Part shown: in pieces, positions 7,743 to 17,326 of the stretch
How the letters are laid out: the number at the start of each line of letters is the position of its first letter
Position numbering within the stretch: position 1 is the first letter of the stretch
NCBI GenBank assembly: GCA_019637295.1
Contig: JAHBVX010000012.1
Coordinates: 62,001 to 126,000, forward strand
DNA length: 64,000 bases
Direction: 5' to 3'
Origin: Polyangiaceae bacterium
GTDB taxonomy: Bacteria; Myxococcota_A; Polyangia; Polyangiales; Polyangiaceae
Position numbers and translations under genes: made by a program
Notes under the pieces: model-generated
The model's input: the letters and a program-made list of their open reading frames with translations, nothing else
Told to the model about the DNA's origin: nothing
The model's database searches: none

Positions 7743-9032
7743 TCAGTACGGACGAAGACTCGGTCGATGGGCGCCTACCAGCACGAAGGTGCGCATGGCG
7801 CCCTTGCCCTTGACTTCGATGCTGCCGCGCGGCTCGAGGTGGAACCGATCGCGAATCAGCTCGGCGGATCGTTCACTGACCTGGATCGTGCCGGGCTCGC
7901 CGTGGCTCTCCATTCGGGCCGCGATGTTCACGGTGTCGCCCCACAGATCGTAGGTGAACTTCTTGGTGCCGATGACCCCCGCGGCCACCGGCCCGGTGTG
8001 CATGCCGATGCGGATTTGGAGCGGCTCCCCGGTAGGCGTGACCACGTTGCTCACCACTTCTCGCATGTCGAGCGCGAGCCGCGCCACCGAAATGGGATGG
8101 TCTGCGTGCGGCACCGGGATGCCGCCGGCGACCATGTAGGCGTCGCCGATGGTCTTGATCTTCTCGAGATTGTGCTTCTCGGTCAGCGCGTCGAAGCGCG
8201 AAAAGATGTCGTTCAGGAGCGCGACCAGCGTCGTGGGGCTCACCTTGCTGCTGAGGGGAGTGAAGCCGACCAGGTCCGCGAACAGCACCGTGGCCTCGTC
8301 GAAGCCCTCGGCGATGGCGCTCTGGTCCTTCTTCAAGCGCTCCACGATGGGTCGCGGCAAGATGTTGAGCAGCAGCCGCTCGGCGTTGTCCCGCTCCCGG
8401 GCCAGCTCGAGCCGCGCCCTAGAGTCGCTGAGCCGCAGGCGGTGGCTCAGCCGCGCGCCCACGACCGCGATGGCGCTGGCGCTGCCGAGGTAGAACAGCC
8501 CCTGAAGCAACCAACCTAGCGTGCTCCGGTCCACCACCACCCCCGCGGCGAGCAAGTACATCGAGATTACCGTCGCCGCCACGACGAGCATCTGCCGCTG
8601 GGTGTACGGAAACAGGATGCCGGCGCACACGACCAGGAGCACGAGCCCGCCCTCGTCCGAGCCGAGCCCGAGCCCGAGCTGCAAGAGCGGGAGCAGCATG
8701 TACGCCGCCGTCGAGACGGTGAGCGCCATGGACAGCTCGACAGCGCGCCGCTCGAGGCGGGGTAGGTAGCTGACGGCGACGAAGCCCAAGGACACCGCCA
8801 GGATCAGCATCCGAGACGGCAAGTTCTGTAGCAGCGCCTCGAGGCTCATCACCCCGACCAGCAGCGTGGAGGCCAGGTGGACCCCGGCGAAGAGCCCGCC
8901 GGCCACGCGCACGCGGCGGAAGGTGAGCTGGCGTAGATCCGCCGCCAGCGCTTCGTCTCGGGTGGCGTCCGGCACCGCGTCGAGCAGCACCGAAGCGACC
9001 GAGTCCGGGAGCCTGGAGCGAGGGTCCGTCAC
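7743..9032 (-). CDS. Membrane-bound class III adenylate cyclase
   Basis: This 429-residue protein makes a cyclic nucleotide, most likely cAMP. About six membrane segments lie between residues 45 and 195, then a short helix (SDSRARLELARERDNAERLL) leads into the catalytic domain (about 245-425). Metal-binding aspartates are in VLFADLVGF (Asp253) and IKTIGDAYM (Asp297). The Lys of KTIGD and the Asp of YDLWGDTVNIAARM fit ATP rather than GTP specificity. Its layout resembles the six-helix receptor of class IIIb cyclases. The GTG start is the only one that keeps the N-terminal cytoplasmic segment. It is divergent from the AAA+ gene at 9138. Confidence 0.9.
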   Translation of the reverse strand: MTDPRSRLPDSVASVLLDAVPDATRDEALAADLRQLTFRRVRVAGGLFAGVHLASTLLVGVMSLEALLQNLPSRMLILAVSLGFVAVSYLPRLERRAVELSMALTVSTAAYMLLPLLQLGLGLGSDEGGLVLLVVCAGILFPYTQRQMLVVAATVISMYLLAAGVVVDRSTLGWLLQGLFYLGSASAIAVVGARLSHRLRLSDSRARLELARERDNAERLLLNILPRPIVERLKKDQSAIAEGFDEATVLFADLVGFTPLSSKVSPTTLVALLNDIFSRFDALTEKHNLEKIKTIGDAYMVAGGIPVPHADHPISVARLALDMREVVSNVVTPTGEPLQIRIGMHTGPVAAGVIGTKKFTYDLWGDTVNIAARMESHGEPGTIQVSERSAELIRDRFHLEPRGSIEVKGKGAMRTFVLVGAHRPSLRPY

Positions 9033-9137
9033 GCATCTCCGCGTGTATCACGCCGGGGCGGACGGTCGGAAACTTGTCCCAAGCCACGCGGCTCTGCGAA
9101 GAGGCAGAGGATGGCGTCCGCGTGGCGCTCGCGCACC

Positions 9138-11627
9138 ATGAAACATCGCCTGATCGAGCCGGAGTTGGTCGCCTTGCGCAAGCTCAGCGAGGAGCTCGCG
9201 CGGGAGCGCAAGGAGCGCCTGAGCAGCGGTCACCTGCTCGCGGCGATCGCGTCGACGCCGGGTGCGGCGGCCGATCTGCTCGCGGAGCGCAAGCTGGACC
9301 CGGAGCGCTTGCTCCGGGCCGCGCGCGCCGTCAGCGAAGACGTCGACGATCCCATTCGAGCAGCGGTGCAGAGGGCGCGCGGCATCGCCGCACGCCTCGG
9401 GGCCGACGTGCCCGTCGCCATCCATGTGCTGGTGGCGCTGGCCAACGAGCGGCGCAGCGCCGCGCACCAAGCGCTCCTGGCCTGTGGAGTGGACGTCGGT
9501 CGCCTGCGCGGCGCAGCGCTGAGCGTGGGACAGGGGCTCATCGGCCGTCGCCGCCTCGTCACCGCCGAGGCCGCTCTGCTCGAGAGCTCCGCGGCGCCGC
9601 GGGCTGCTGTCGCGAAGCCGGTGTCGCGCGCGACCGCCATCCCGGTGATGCCCCCGCGGGAGCACAGGCCGCGCGGCCGGACGGCGAGCACTCGCGGGGA
9701 GCTGGTCCCGGATCCAACCTGTCCGTCGCGGCGCGCGCCGGGCCGCAGCTCCGAGCCACCGCCGCCGCCCGCCGCCGAGCGCGCCTCGGCGGTCGCCCCC
9801 GTCGAGGGTCCGAGCGCGGAGCGGTTCGAGCTCGACGGCCACACCTTCCCCACGCTGGTGGGGCTCGGGCGCAACATCACCGCCATGGCGGCGCGCGGCG
9901 AGCTCGAGCCGGTCGTGGGTCGCGAGGACTTGGTCGAGGAGACCCTCGACGTGCTCGCCAAGCGTCAGGGTAACAGTCCGCTGCTGGTCGGCGTGGCGGG
10001 GGTGGGCAAGACGAGCGTGGTTCGAGCGCTCGCGCAGCACATCGTGAGCAGCTCCGCTCGAACCGACGATCGGGTCGTGGTCGAGGTGCCCGTGAACGAG
10101 CTGCTCGCCGGGACCGGCGTGCGCGGCGCGCTCGCGATGCGCTTCGGTGCCATCCGCAAGGAGGTGGGCAAGAGCGGCGGACGGGTCGTCCTGTTCTTCG
10201 ACGACGTGCACCAGCTGTTCACCGAGGCGAACGAGGAGCTCACCAGCGAGCTGCGGCAAGCGTTGTCCAAGGGCGAGCTGCCCTGTATCGGTGCCACGAC
10301 GCCGGAGGCCTACAAGAAGCTGCTCGATGGTGACGCGGCGCTGGCGCGTCGATTCACGCTGATCGAGGTCGACGAGCCGAGCCGCGAGGACGCCTTCCTG
10401 GTGCTCGAGACCATCTGCCCCAAGCTCGAGGAGCACCACGGCGTTCGCTATCAGACCGAGGCGCTGGCGCTCGCGGTGGGTTGGTCCGTACGCTATCTGC
10501 CGGGACGCGCGCTGCCCGACAAGGCGCTCGGCGTGATCGATCTGGCGGGCGCACGAACGCGCCGGCGCGGTCAGAGCGTGGTCGACGCGGACGTGGTGGC
10601 GGAGGTGATCGCGGAGGCCGCCGATGTGCCGGTGGAGCGCTTGCTCGAGAGCGACGGCGCGCGCTTCCTCGGGTTGGAGAGCTTGCTCGCGGAGCGCGTG
10701 GTCGGGCACGACGCCGCCATGCGGCGCATTGCTCGTATCTTGCGTCGCAACGCCGCCGGGCTCGGCTCGCAGCGCCCCATCGGGACGTTCCTGCTGCTCG
10801 GACCGACCGGCGTCGGCAAGACGGAGACCGCCAAGGCCATCGCGGAGGTGTTGTTCCACGCGGACAACGCCATGACGCGCATCGATCTGTCCGAGTACAG
10901 CGAACCCCACTCGGTGGCGCGGCTGATCGGCGCCCCCCCCGGCTACGTCGGCCACGAGTCCGGAGGCTTGCTCACCGAGTCGGTCCGCAGGCGCCCGTAC
11001 CAAGTGCTCTTGCTCGACGAAATCGAGAAGGCACACAGCGACGTACTCGAAGCCTTCCTGGGTGTGTTCGACGAGGGCCGGCTCACGGACGGGCGTGGCC
11101 GAACCGTCGACTTCACCAACACCGTCATCTTGCTCACCTCCAACCTGGGCGCCGACGAGTCCGGTAGCAGCCCCCGCCGGCGAGTTGGGTTCGGCGCGTC
11201 GGACGCGGTGGACCATGCCGTGCTCGAGTCGCGCGTGACCGCTGCGGCCCGCGCGGCGCTCACGCCGGAGCTGTACAACCGCATCGACGAGGTGCTCGTG
11301 TACTCGCCGCTGTCGCGCAGTGAAGTGAGCGAGGTCGCGCGCCGCCTGCTGCAGGGGCTGGCGCGAACCCTGGGCGCCCGTCGCGGCGTCCGCTTGCAGG
11401 TGGAGCCCGAGGCCATCGACGCGCTGCTGGAGCAGGGTGGCTACGATCCCGCGCTGGGCGCGCGGCCGATGAAGCGCGCCATCGCCCGGCTCATCGAGGC
11501 GCCTCTGGCCGAGAAGATCTTGTCCGGCGAGCTTGGCCCCGGGGACTCCGCGCTGATCACCGCCGCTGACGGCGAGCTGCAGCTCGCGACGCTGAGCTCC
11601 CAGGGCGCGCCCTCCGCCGCGGAGTGA
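9138..11627 (+). CDS. ClpA/ClpB-like double AAA+ ATPase
   Basis: This 829-residue Hsp100-type unfoldase has an N-terminal Clp repeat domain (about 1-145), a Pro/Arg-rich linker (150-235) and two AAA+ modules. D1 has Walker A GVAGVGKT (285-292), a Walker B ending FFDDVHQLF (Asp-Asp at 355-356 instead of Asp-Glu) and CIGATTPEAYKK. D2 has GPTGVGKT (555-562), APPGYVGHESGG pore loop, LLLDEIEKAH, LTSNLG and the C-terminal GARPMKRAI arginine finger region. No long coiled-coil middle domain is seen between D1 and D2, so it is closer to ClpA than ClpB, but no obvious ClpP-docking IGF/IGL loop was found. ATG 9138 is preferred; an ATG nine codons upstream is possible. Confidence 0.88.
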   Translation: MKHRLIEPELVALRKLSEELARERKERLSSGHLLAAIASTPGAAADLLAERKLDPERLLRAARAVSEDVDDPIRAAVQRARGIAARLGADVPVAIHVLVALANERRSAAHQALLACGVDVGRLRGAALSVGQGLIGRRRLVTAEAALLESSAAPRAAVAKPVSRATAIPVMPPREHRPRGRTASTRGELVPDPTCPSRRAPGRSSEPPPPPAAERASAVAPVEGPSAERFELDGHTFPTLVGLGRNITAMAARGELEPVVGREDLVEETLDVLAKRQGNSPLLVGVAGVGKTSVVRALAQHIVSSSARTDDRVVVEVPVNELLAGTGVRGALAMRFGAIRKEVGKSGGRVVLFFDDVHQLFTEANEELTSELRQALSKGELPCIGATTPEAYKKLLDGDAALARRFTLIEVDEPSREDAFLVLETICPKLEEHHGVRYQTEALALAVGWSVRYLPGRALPDKALGVIDLAGARTRRRGQSVVDADVVAEVIAEAADVPVERLLESDGARFLGLESLLAERVVGHDAAMRRIARILRRNAAGLGSQRPIGTFLLLGPTGVGKTETAKAIAEVLFHADNAMTRIDLSEYSEPHSVARLIGAPPGYVGHESGGLLTESVRRRPYQVLLLDEIEKAHSDVLEAFLGVFDEGRLTDGRGRTVDFTNTVILLTSNLGADESGSSPRRRVGFGASDAVDHAVLESRVTAAARAALTPELYNRIDEVLVYSPLSRSEVSEVARRLLQGLARTLGARRGVRLQVEPEAIDALLEQGGYDPALGARPMKRAIARLIEAPLAEKILSGELGPGDSALITAADGELQLATLSSQGAPSAAE

Positions 11628-11773
11628 TCCAGCCGAGGCCGCGGGGGCGCCGCCCGGTCCTGGCGCCCAACGCGGTCTGGCAGGAGAACTTCGGGTTCCC
11701 GCGCCGCATCGGCAAATCAGCCGTCGATACAGCTCGTCCGGCGTCGCGGTAGCCACTCCTGTATGCTCCGGGC

Positions 11774-14233
11774 ATGAGGGGCCCAAAGTGGCCATGCAGC
11801 GCGAGGGGGGCCGTACTCGAGATCGCGCTCGGGCTCTCGCTCTCGTTGCTGTGGTGCGCGTTCGCGCCGGCGAGCGCGCGGGCCGAGGGCAGAGAGGTGC
11901 GGGTCGGCGTGTACGAGAACGAGCCGAAGATCTTCACCGACCGGCAGGGCCAGCCCGCGGGTATCTTCATGGACCTCCTCGCGGCGGTCGCGCGTGAGGA
12001 GCGGTGGAAGCTCGTTCCCGTTCGCTGTGACTGGGCCGAGTGCCTGCGCCTGCTCGAGAGCGGGCGAGTCGACTTGATGCCGGACGTGGCGTTCTCGTTC
12101 GAACGCGCCGAGCGCTACGACTTCAACCGCACACCGGTGCTCGAGAGCTGGTCGCAGCTCTACGCCCGCGCGGCGGACGCGCTGAGCGCGCCCTCCGATC
12201 TGGACGGAAAGCGGGTGGCGCTGCTGCAGGGCTCGATCCAACAACGGCACTTCGAGCAGATGATGAGTGGTCTCGGGCTTCGGGTCCACATCCTGCCTAG
12301 GCAGTCCTTCGACGAAGCCTTTCGTCTCGCGGCGTCGGGGGAAGCGGACGCCGCGGTGGCCAATCGGTTCTTCGGTGAACGGCAGCATCGCGCTTACGGA
12401 CTCGAACCGACGCCCATCGTGTTCCAGGTGGCTCAGCTCCACTTCGCGACGCGCAAGGGGCAGAACGCCGCCTTGCTCCAGGCCGTCGACGCGCACATGG
12501 AGGCGTGGCACGCCAAGGCCGGCTCACCCTACTACCTCACCCTCGCGCGTTGGACGACGCGAGAGCCCGAGCGGATCGTGCCGGGCTACGTGCCGTGGGT
12601 CGTCGGCCTCACCCTCGGGCTGTTGTTCGCGGCGAGCATCACGGCGTGGGGCCTGCGCCGGCAGGTTCGGACCCGAACCCGACGCCTCGACGCCGCCAAC
12701 CGGCAGCTGACGAAGGCGCAACGCGCCCTGCTCGAGAGCTCTGCGCTGCTCCAGACCACACAGCGTCTGAGCGGGGTAGGGGGCTGGCAGTGGAGCATCG
12801 ACGACGAGACCATGACCTTCACCGCGGAAGCTCTGCGGATCTACGGCTTCGCGCCGGACGAGTCCCCGACCAGCGTGGGCCTCGATGAGGCGCTGGCTCC
12901 GTTCGGTGCCGAAGGGGGCGTCACGGTGCGCGATGCGCTCACGCGCTGCGTCGAACGCTGGGAGGCGTTCGACCTCACGCTCCCCTTCAGAAGCTCCGCC
13001 GACCGCTCGCTCTGGGTGCGGGTCACGGGTGAGGCGCTGAAGGACGCCGACGGTCGAGTCGCGTGGCTCGTGGGCAACGTGATGGACGTGACCGAGCGAA
13101 AGCGGGCGGAGGCCGAGCGACGCAAGCTCGAGGAGCAGCAGGAGGTGTCGCGGCGAATGCAGGCCATCGGGCAGCTCGCAGGCGGTGTGGCGCACGACTT
13201 CAACAACCTGATCACGGTGATCGACGCGTGTGCGCGCTTCGCGGCGAAGGACCTGGACGAGTCGTCCCCCGCGCGCGAGGACCTCGCGACCATCCAGGAC
13301 GCGGCGGCGCGGGCGACTGCACTCACCGCTCAACTCCTGGCGTTCGGTCGCAAGCAGTTCCTGCAGCCTGAGCCGGTTGACCTGAACGCACTGGTCCACG
13401 ACCTCGAGGGCATGTTGCGTCCGTTGGTGGGCGAAGAGGTCGAGCTCGTCATCCATACCTCCCCCGACGGACCGACGGTGCTCGCGGACCCGGGCAAGCT
13501 CGAACAGGTCGTCGTCAATCTCGTCACCAACGCGCGCGACGCCATGCCTGGCGGCGGCACCCTGACCATCCGAGTGGAGGCGACCGCGCCGAGCGGCGAA
13601 GGCCGCGCGCTGCTGTCCGTGACGGACACGGGCTCGGGGATGGACGAGGAGACGCGCGCTCGCATCTTCGAGCCGTTCTTCACCACCAAGGCGCAGGGTA
13701 AGGGGACGGGACTCGGGCTCGCGACGATCCAGGGCATCGTCGAGCAGAGTGGTGGCCAGGTCGAGGTTCGCAGCGAGCTCGGCAGAGGGACGACGTTCAC
13801 CGTGTCGCTGCCGTGCGCCGACGCCACGCCGGTCGTCTCGACGAAGGCCAAGCGTGCTGCGCCGCTCGCCGGCACCGAGGCCGTGCTGGTGGTGGAGGAC
13901 GACGATCTGGTGCGAGCTGCGACGCAGCGCCACCTGACGGCTGCGGGTTACACCGTCGTGACCGCCTCCAGCGGCCCCGACGCGCTGCACCTCTGCAAGA
14001 CCCGGAAGGCCGGCTTCGACCTGCTGCTGTCGGACGTGCAGTTGCCGCGCATGACGGGACCCGAACTCGCGCGCATCCTCGCCGAGTCACACCCGCGCAT
14101 GAAGGTGCTGTTCATGTCCGGTACCCTGGACGAAGGCGTCGCGTCCGGTGGCCTGGGCGGTCTTTTGCGCAAGCCCTTCACCGCGGACGAGCTGAGTCGC
14201 GCCGTGCGCGAAGTGCTCGACCAGCCCGCGTAG
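11774..14233 (+). CDS. Hybrid sensor histidine kinase with periplasmic SBP sensor, PAS and receiver
   Basis: This 819-residue protein combines a signal peptide (1-38), a periplasmic solute-binding-protein family 3 domain (about 41-265; VRVGVYENEPKIFTDRQGQP, GRVDLMPDVAFSFERAERYD), one membrane helix (about 274-293), a PAS domain (about 325-440, ending NVMDVTERKRAE), a HisKA domain with phosphoacceptor His474 (GVAHDFNN), an HATPase domain (NLVTNARDAM, DTGSGMD, GTGLGLATI) and a C-terminal receiver with Asp754 (LLSDVQLPRMTG). It would sense a small ligand such as an amino acid and phosphorylate its own receiver. No separate output regulator lies next to it, so the signal probably leaves through an unlinked partner. 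Confidence 0.92.
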   Translation: MRGPKWPCSARGAVLEIALGLSLSLLWCAFAPASARAEGREVRVGVYENEPKIFTDRQGQPAGIFMDLLAAVAREERWKLVPVRCDWAECLRLLESGRVDLMPDVAFSFERAERYDFNRTPVLESWSQLYARAADALSAPSDLDGKRVALLQGSIQQRHFEQMMSGLGLRVHILPRQSFDEAFRLAASGEADAAVANRFFGERQHRAYGLEPTPIVFQVAQLHFATRKGQNAALLQAVDAHMEAWHAKAGSPYYLTLARWTTREPERIVPGYVPWVVGLTLGLLFAASITAWGLRRQVRTRTRRLDAANRQLTKAQRALLESSALLQTTQRLSGVGGWQWSIDDETMTFTAEALRIYGFAPDESPTSVGLDEALAPFGAEGGVTVRDALTRCVERWEAFDLTLPFRSSADRSLWVRVTGEALKDADGRVAWLVGNVMDVTERKRAEAERRKLEEQQEVSRRMQAIGQLAGGVAHDFNNLITVIDACARFAAKDLDESSPAREDLATIQDAAARATALTAQLLAFGRKQFLQPEPVDLNALVHDLEGMLRPLVGEEVELVIHTSPDGPTVLADPGKLEQVVVNLVTNARDAMPGGGTLTIRVEATAPSGEGRALLSVTDTGSGMDEETRARIFEPFFTTKAQGKGTGLGLATIQGIVEQSGGQVEVRSELGRGTTFTVSLPCADATPVVSTKAKRAAPLAGTEAVLVVEDDDLVRAATQRHLTAAGYTVVTASSGPDALHLCKTRKAGFDLLLSDVQLPRMTGPELARILAESHPRMKVLFMSGTLDEGVASGGLGGLLRKPFTADELSRAVREVLDQPA

Positions 14234-14256
14234 GGGGCGTCGTCGGGCCGCGCATC

Positions 14257-14286
14257 GCCGCAGAAATGCGCCTGGAAGTCTGCGGC
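14257..14286. terminator. Possible terminator hairpin after the histidine kinase
   Basis: GCCGCAGA and TCTGCGGC form a perfect 8-base stem with a 14-base loop, 23 bases after the kinase stop codon. There is no T-tract, so intrinsic termination is uncertain. Confidence 0.3.
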
Positions 14287-14318
14287 TCGGTCGAGTAGGT
14301 TCCGGGTCGCGGCTAACA

Positions 14319-14789
14319 ATGTCCGACGCTCCCGGGTTCGTTCGTCGACGCTTGATCGACGGCATCGCCGCCGCCTCGGAGGGCCTGTTCCCGCCCAACG
14401 AGTTCGGCGCGCCCGACTTCCGGGACACGGAGATGGTCACGCGCACGCTGGCCTACCTCGACGAGCTGCCGCCGACTCAGCGGCGACTGGTGTCGCTGCT
14501 GTTCATCGCGGTCGAGTGGCTCGCGCCCCTCTTGCTGCTCGTCCCGCGGCGCTTCTCGCGGCTGTCCCACCAAGAGCGCGCCGCGGCGGTCCGCTCCTGG
14601 CGCAAGTCGAAGCTCTTTCTGCTGCGACTGCTGGGGGACGCGCTCAAGGCGTCCACCACCATGATGTACATGTCTCACCCCAAGGTGATCGCCTACATCG
14701 GCGAGCATCGCGCCTGCCAGCATCCTCAGGATCCGCTGGACTATCCGGTGCGTCCCGACGCGCTGCCGCGCGTCACGGAGCAGCCGTGA
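14319..14789 (+). CDS. Small accessory protein upstream of the GMC oxidoreductase
   Basis: This 156-residue protein has one hydrophobic segment (RRLVSLLFIAVEWLAPLLLL, about 55-75) and resembles in position and size the small subunits that accompany FAD-dependent GMC dehydrogenases. Its stop overlaps the GTG start of the oxidoreductase (GTGA), so the two proteins are made together. It may anchor or mature the flavoprotein. No conserved catalytic motif is visible; family naming is not firm. Confidence 0.7.
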   Translation: MSDAPGFVRRRLIDGIAAASEGLFPPNEFGAPDFRDTEMVTRTLAYLDELPPTQRRLVSLLFIAVEWLAPLLLLVPRRFSRLSHQERAAAVRSWRKSKLFLLRLLGDALKASTTMMYMSHPKVIAYIGEHRACQHPQDPLDYPVRPDALPRVTEQP

Positions 14790-16279
14790 GCTACGACCTC
14801 GACGACGTGAAGAGCGGCTTCGACGTCGAGGCGGACGTCGTGGTCGTGGGCTCTGGTGCGGGCGGCGCCGTGGCTGCTGCCAACTTCGCGCGCGCGGGCA
14901 TGAGGACCGTGGTGCTCGAGGCGGGTTCGCGGATTCGGCCCGAGGACATGATCCGGGACGCGCCTCGCTTCCTGGCTCGCCATTTCTGGGAGGGCGGGCT
15001 GCGGATGATCGGGGGTACGAGCCAGATGCCCTCGCTGCAGGCGCGCTGCCTGGGTGGCAGCACCGTGGTCAACTCCGCCATCATGCTCGAGCTGCCGCGC
15101 TGGGTGCGGCAGGCGTGGACCGATGAGACGGGCTACGAGCTGTTCCGCGCCGAGCAGCTGGACGAGGCGTACGCGCGGGTGTTCGAGCGCTGCAAGGTCG
15201 CGCCCACGCCGCTCGCGGTGCTCGGCCGGCGGAGCCTGATCGTGCGCGACGCGCTGGTCGTGGCCGGCCAAGGGGGCAAGCCCCTGCCTCGTGCCGTACA
15301 GGGGTGCGAGGGCTGCGGGGACTGCATCACCGGCTGCGTGGGCGGACACAAGCAGTCCGTGGATCGCACGTACCTGATGGACGCCGAGGCGGACGGCGCG
15401 GAGATCTACACGCACGCGACGGTGGAGCGGGTGCGGGTTCGGCACGGCAGGGCGGCGGGGGTCGAGGGGGTCGTGCTCGACCCACGCTGGCAGAAGCTGG
15501 CTCGATTTCGCGTCCATGCGCCGCTGGTGGTGATGGCGGCTGGCGCGCTGCATACGCCGGTGATCCTGCAGCAGAGCGGCCTGACCGCGGGCCGCACGGT
15601 CGGCTCTACGTTCTTCGCGCACATCGGCGGAGGTCTGGTCGGCGTGATGGATGAGGTCGTGGATCCCTGGGTCGGCGCGACGCAAGGGTGGGGGGCGATC
15701 AGCGACGACATCCGGGGCATGAAGTTCGAGTGTCTGTGGGCCTCCCCCGCGGTGCTCATGGTGCGGTGGGGCGATGTGGGGCGACCGTTTCTGGCGCGGC
15801 TCGACGAGGTCAAGCACGCGACGGTGATCGCCATCGTCTACCGCGGTCGCGTTCACGGCGACGTTCGCCCGGGGTTCGGCGGGATGCCGCGGGCGCGTGT
15901 GTTCATCCCCGAGGACGAGGCCCGCGTCGTGCTGCGCGGGATGAAGCTGGCCGCGGACGCGCTGCTCGCCGTCGGCGCGCGCTACGTGCACACGGGCGTG
16001 CCCAGCGTCGTGGACGAAATGCGAAACAGCAAGGACACCGAGAGCCTGCTCGATGCTCGGGTGCGCGCCCGGGATCTGCAGATGACCATGAACCACGTGT
16101 TCGGCTCGTGTCGGATGAGCCACGACGGCGCGGTGGACGACCGCGGCAAGCTCCGGGGCGTCGAGGGCGTGTACCTCACGGACGCCAGCGTGTTCCCGAG
16201 CCCGAGCTCGGTGAACCCACAAGCGACCATCATGGCCCTGGCGGACCTCACGAGCCGCAAGCTCGCCGCGCTGTCTTGA
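14786..16279 (+). CDS. FAD-dependent GMC oxidoreductase with a ferredoxin-like Cys cluster
   Basis: This 497-residue flavoprotein has an N-terminal dinucleotide-binding motif (VVVVGSGAGGAVAAANFARA, about 16-35) followed by VVLEAG, a GGST motif (CLGGSTVVNSAIM) and the GMC C-terminal signature (NHVFGSCRMS ... VYLTDASVFPSPSSVNPQAT) containing the active-site His and Asn region. It oxidises an alcohol, sterol or sugar group and passes electrons to FAD. Unusually, residues near 172-185 read GCEGCGDCITGC, a C-x2-C-x2-C-x3-C pattern like a 4Fe-4S ferredoxin site; related fatty-alcohol oxidases show a shorter Cys set here. The upstream small gene overlaps it by four bases. Confidence 0.88.
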   Translation: MSYDLDDVKSGFDVEADVVVVGSGAGGAVAAANFARAGMRTVVLEAGSRIRPEDMIRDAPRFLARHFWEGGLRMIGGTSQMPSLQARCLGGSTVVNSAIMLELPRWVRQAWTDETGYELFRAEQLDEAYARVFERCKVAPTPLAVLGRRSLIVRDALVVAGQGGKPLPRAVQGCEGCGDCITGCVGGHKQSVDRTYLMDAEADGAEIYTHATVERVRVRHGRAAGVEGVVLDPRWQKLARFRVHAPLVVMAAGALHTPVILQQSGLTAGRTVGSTFFAHIGGGLVGVMDEVVDPWVGATQGWGAISDDIRGMKFECLWASPAVLMVRWGDVGRPFLARLDEVKHATVIAIVYRGRVHGDVRPGFGGMPRARVFIPEDEARVVLRGMKLAADALLAVGARYVHTGVPSVVDEMRNSKDTESLLDARVRARDLQMTMNHVFGSCRMSHDGAVDDRGKLRGVEGVYLTDASVFPSPSSVNPQATIMALADLTSRKLAALS

Positions 16280-16343
16280 GGGCCGGCTCCGAGAACTGGC
16301 TCACGGCCGAGATCCGCGCTACCCAAGCGTGACGAGGGTAACC

Positions 16344-17255
16344 ATGCGAAAGTTCACGATGTTGCTGCTGACGAGCGCGTTTCTGGCCTGCGGTGGCGGG
16401 CCGCCCCCCGCCGCCGAGACGGCGGCGAGCGCCGCCGCCGAGCCCGAGCCCGAGGTGGTGGACTGGTGGAAGGAGAAAGAACCGTGCCGCGACGGCGCCC
16501 AGCTCCAGGGCGCTGCTCCGCCGGGCGGTCAGGAGATCTTCTGCGCCAAGCCGGACGGCACGAAGCACGGCGCCTACTCGGACTTCTACGACAACGGCAA
16601 GAAGAAGAGCGAGCTCGTGTACCGGGAGGGCAAGGAAGATGGCCGGGTGATGCGCTGGCACCCGAACGGCCAGGTCGCCGAGGAGTCTCGCTACCGCTTG
16701 GGCAAGCGCGAGGGCAAGTCGACCACCTGGCACGCCACGGCGCAGAAGGCGACCGAGGGGGAGTTCGTGTCCGGTCGCGAGGTCGGGACCCACGTCAAGT
16801 ACGACGACGCCGGCACCAAGATTTGGGAAGGCGAGTACCGAGAGGGCAAGCTCCACGGCAAGGTTCGCGCGTTCTCGAAGACCGGAGAGCCCTCGGAGGA
16901 GAGCGACTACCGCGGCGGTGTCCGCCACGGTCCGATGCGAGCCTTCCACCCCAACGGCAAGGTGGAGCGCGAGGGCATGTACGCGGAAGACGCCCGGGTC
17001 GGCAGCTGGAAGTTCTACCGCGAGGACGGCAGCCCGCTCGAGATCAGCGAGCTCGTGGACGGGCAGCGGCACGGCAAGGTGGTGCGCTACCACCCGAGCG
17101 GCGTGCGCGAGTTCGAGGGCCAGTACGACAAGGGCGCCAAGACCGGAACCTGGCAGTACTTCGAGCCCGAGGAGGGGGAGCTCATCCGGGAGGAGGTCTA
17201 CAAGAACGACCGCAAGGTCAAGACGACCGTCAAGAAGGTGGTCAAGAAGAAGTGA
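16344..17255 (+). CDS. MORN-repeat / YwqK-type lipoprotein
   Basis: This 303-residue lipoprotein has signal peptide MRKFTMLLLTSAFLAC, then an acidic Ala/Pro linker, then about nine tandem MORN-like units of 22-25 residues, such as GAYSDFYDNGKKKSELVYRE, GRVMRWHPNGQVAEESRYRL, GKVVRYHPSGVREFEGQYDK. These correspond to the YwqK family, which was linked to antitoxins by annotation only. The tail is very Lys-rich (KVKTTVKKVVKKK). It is likely a surface or outer-membrane inner-leaflet scaffold protein. An upstream in-frame ATG five codons earlier is less likely than the one beginning the signal peptide. Confidence 0.85.
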   Translation: MRKFTMLLLTSAFLACGGGPPPAAETAASAAAEPEPEVVDWWKEKEPCRDGAQLQGAAPPGGQEIFCAKPDGTKHGAYSDFYDNGKKKSELVYREGKEDGRVMRWHPNGQVAEESRYRLGKREGKSTTWHATAQKATEGEFVSGREVGTHVKYDDAGTKIWEGEYREGKLHGKVRAFSKTGEPSEESDYRGGVRHGPMRAFHPNGKVEREGMYAEDARVGSWKFYREDGSPLEISELVDGQRHGKVVRYHPSGVREFEGQYDKGAKTGTWQYFEPEEGELIREEVYKNDRKVKTTVKKVVKKK

Positions 17256-17326
17256 GCCGGAGGGGCAAGCTCACCTTTCTGCGCCCCGACCCTTTAGAGT
17301 CTCGCCGGCCTGCCGTTGAGGGGGGC

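Noticed and set aside
9048-11795. Open frame of 915 codons on the minus strand opposite the AAA+ gene
   Set aside because: High-GC antisense shadow: rich in Arg/Ala/Gly/His/Leu, no recognisable motif, and fully opposite a gene with clear AAA+ motifs.
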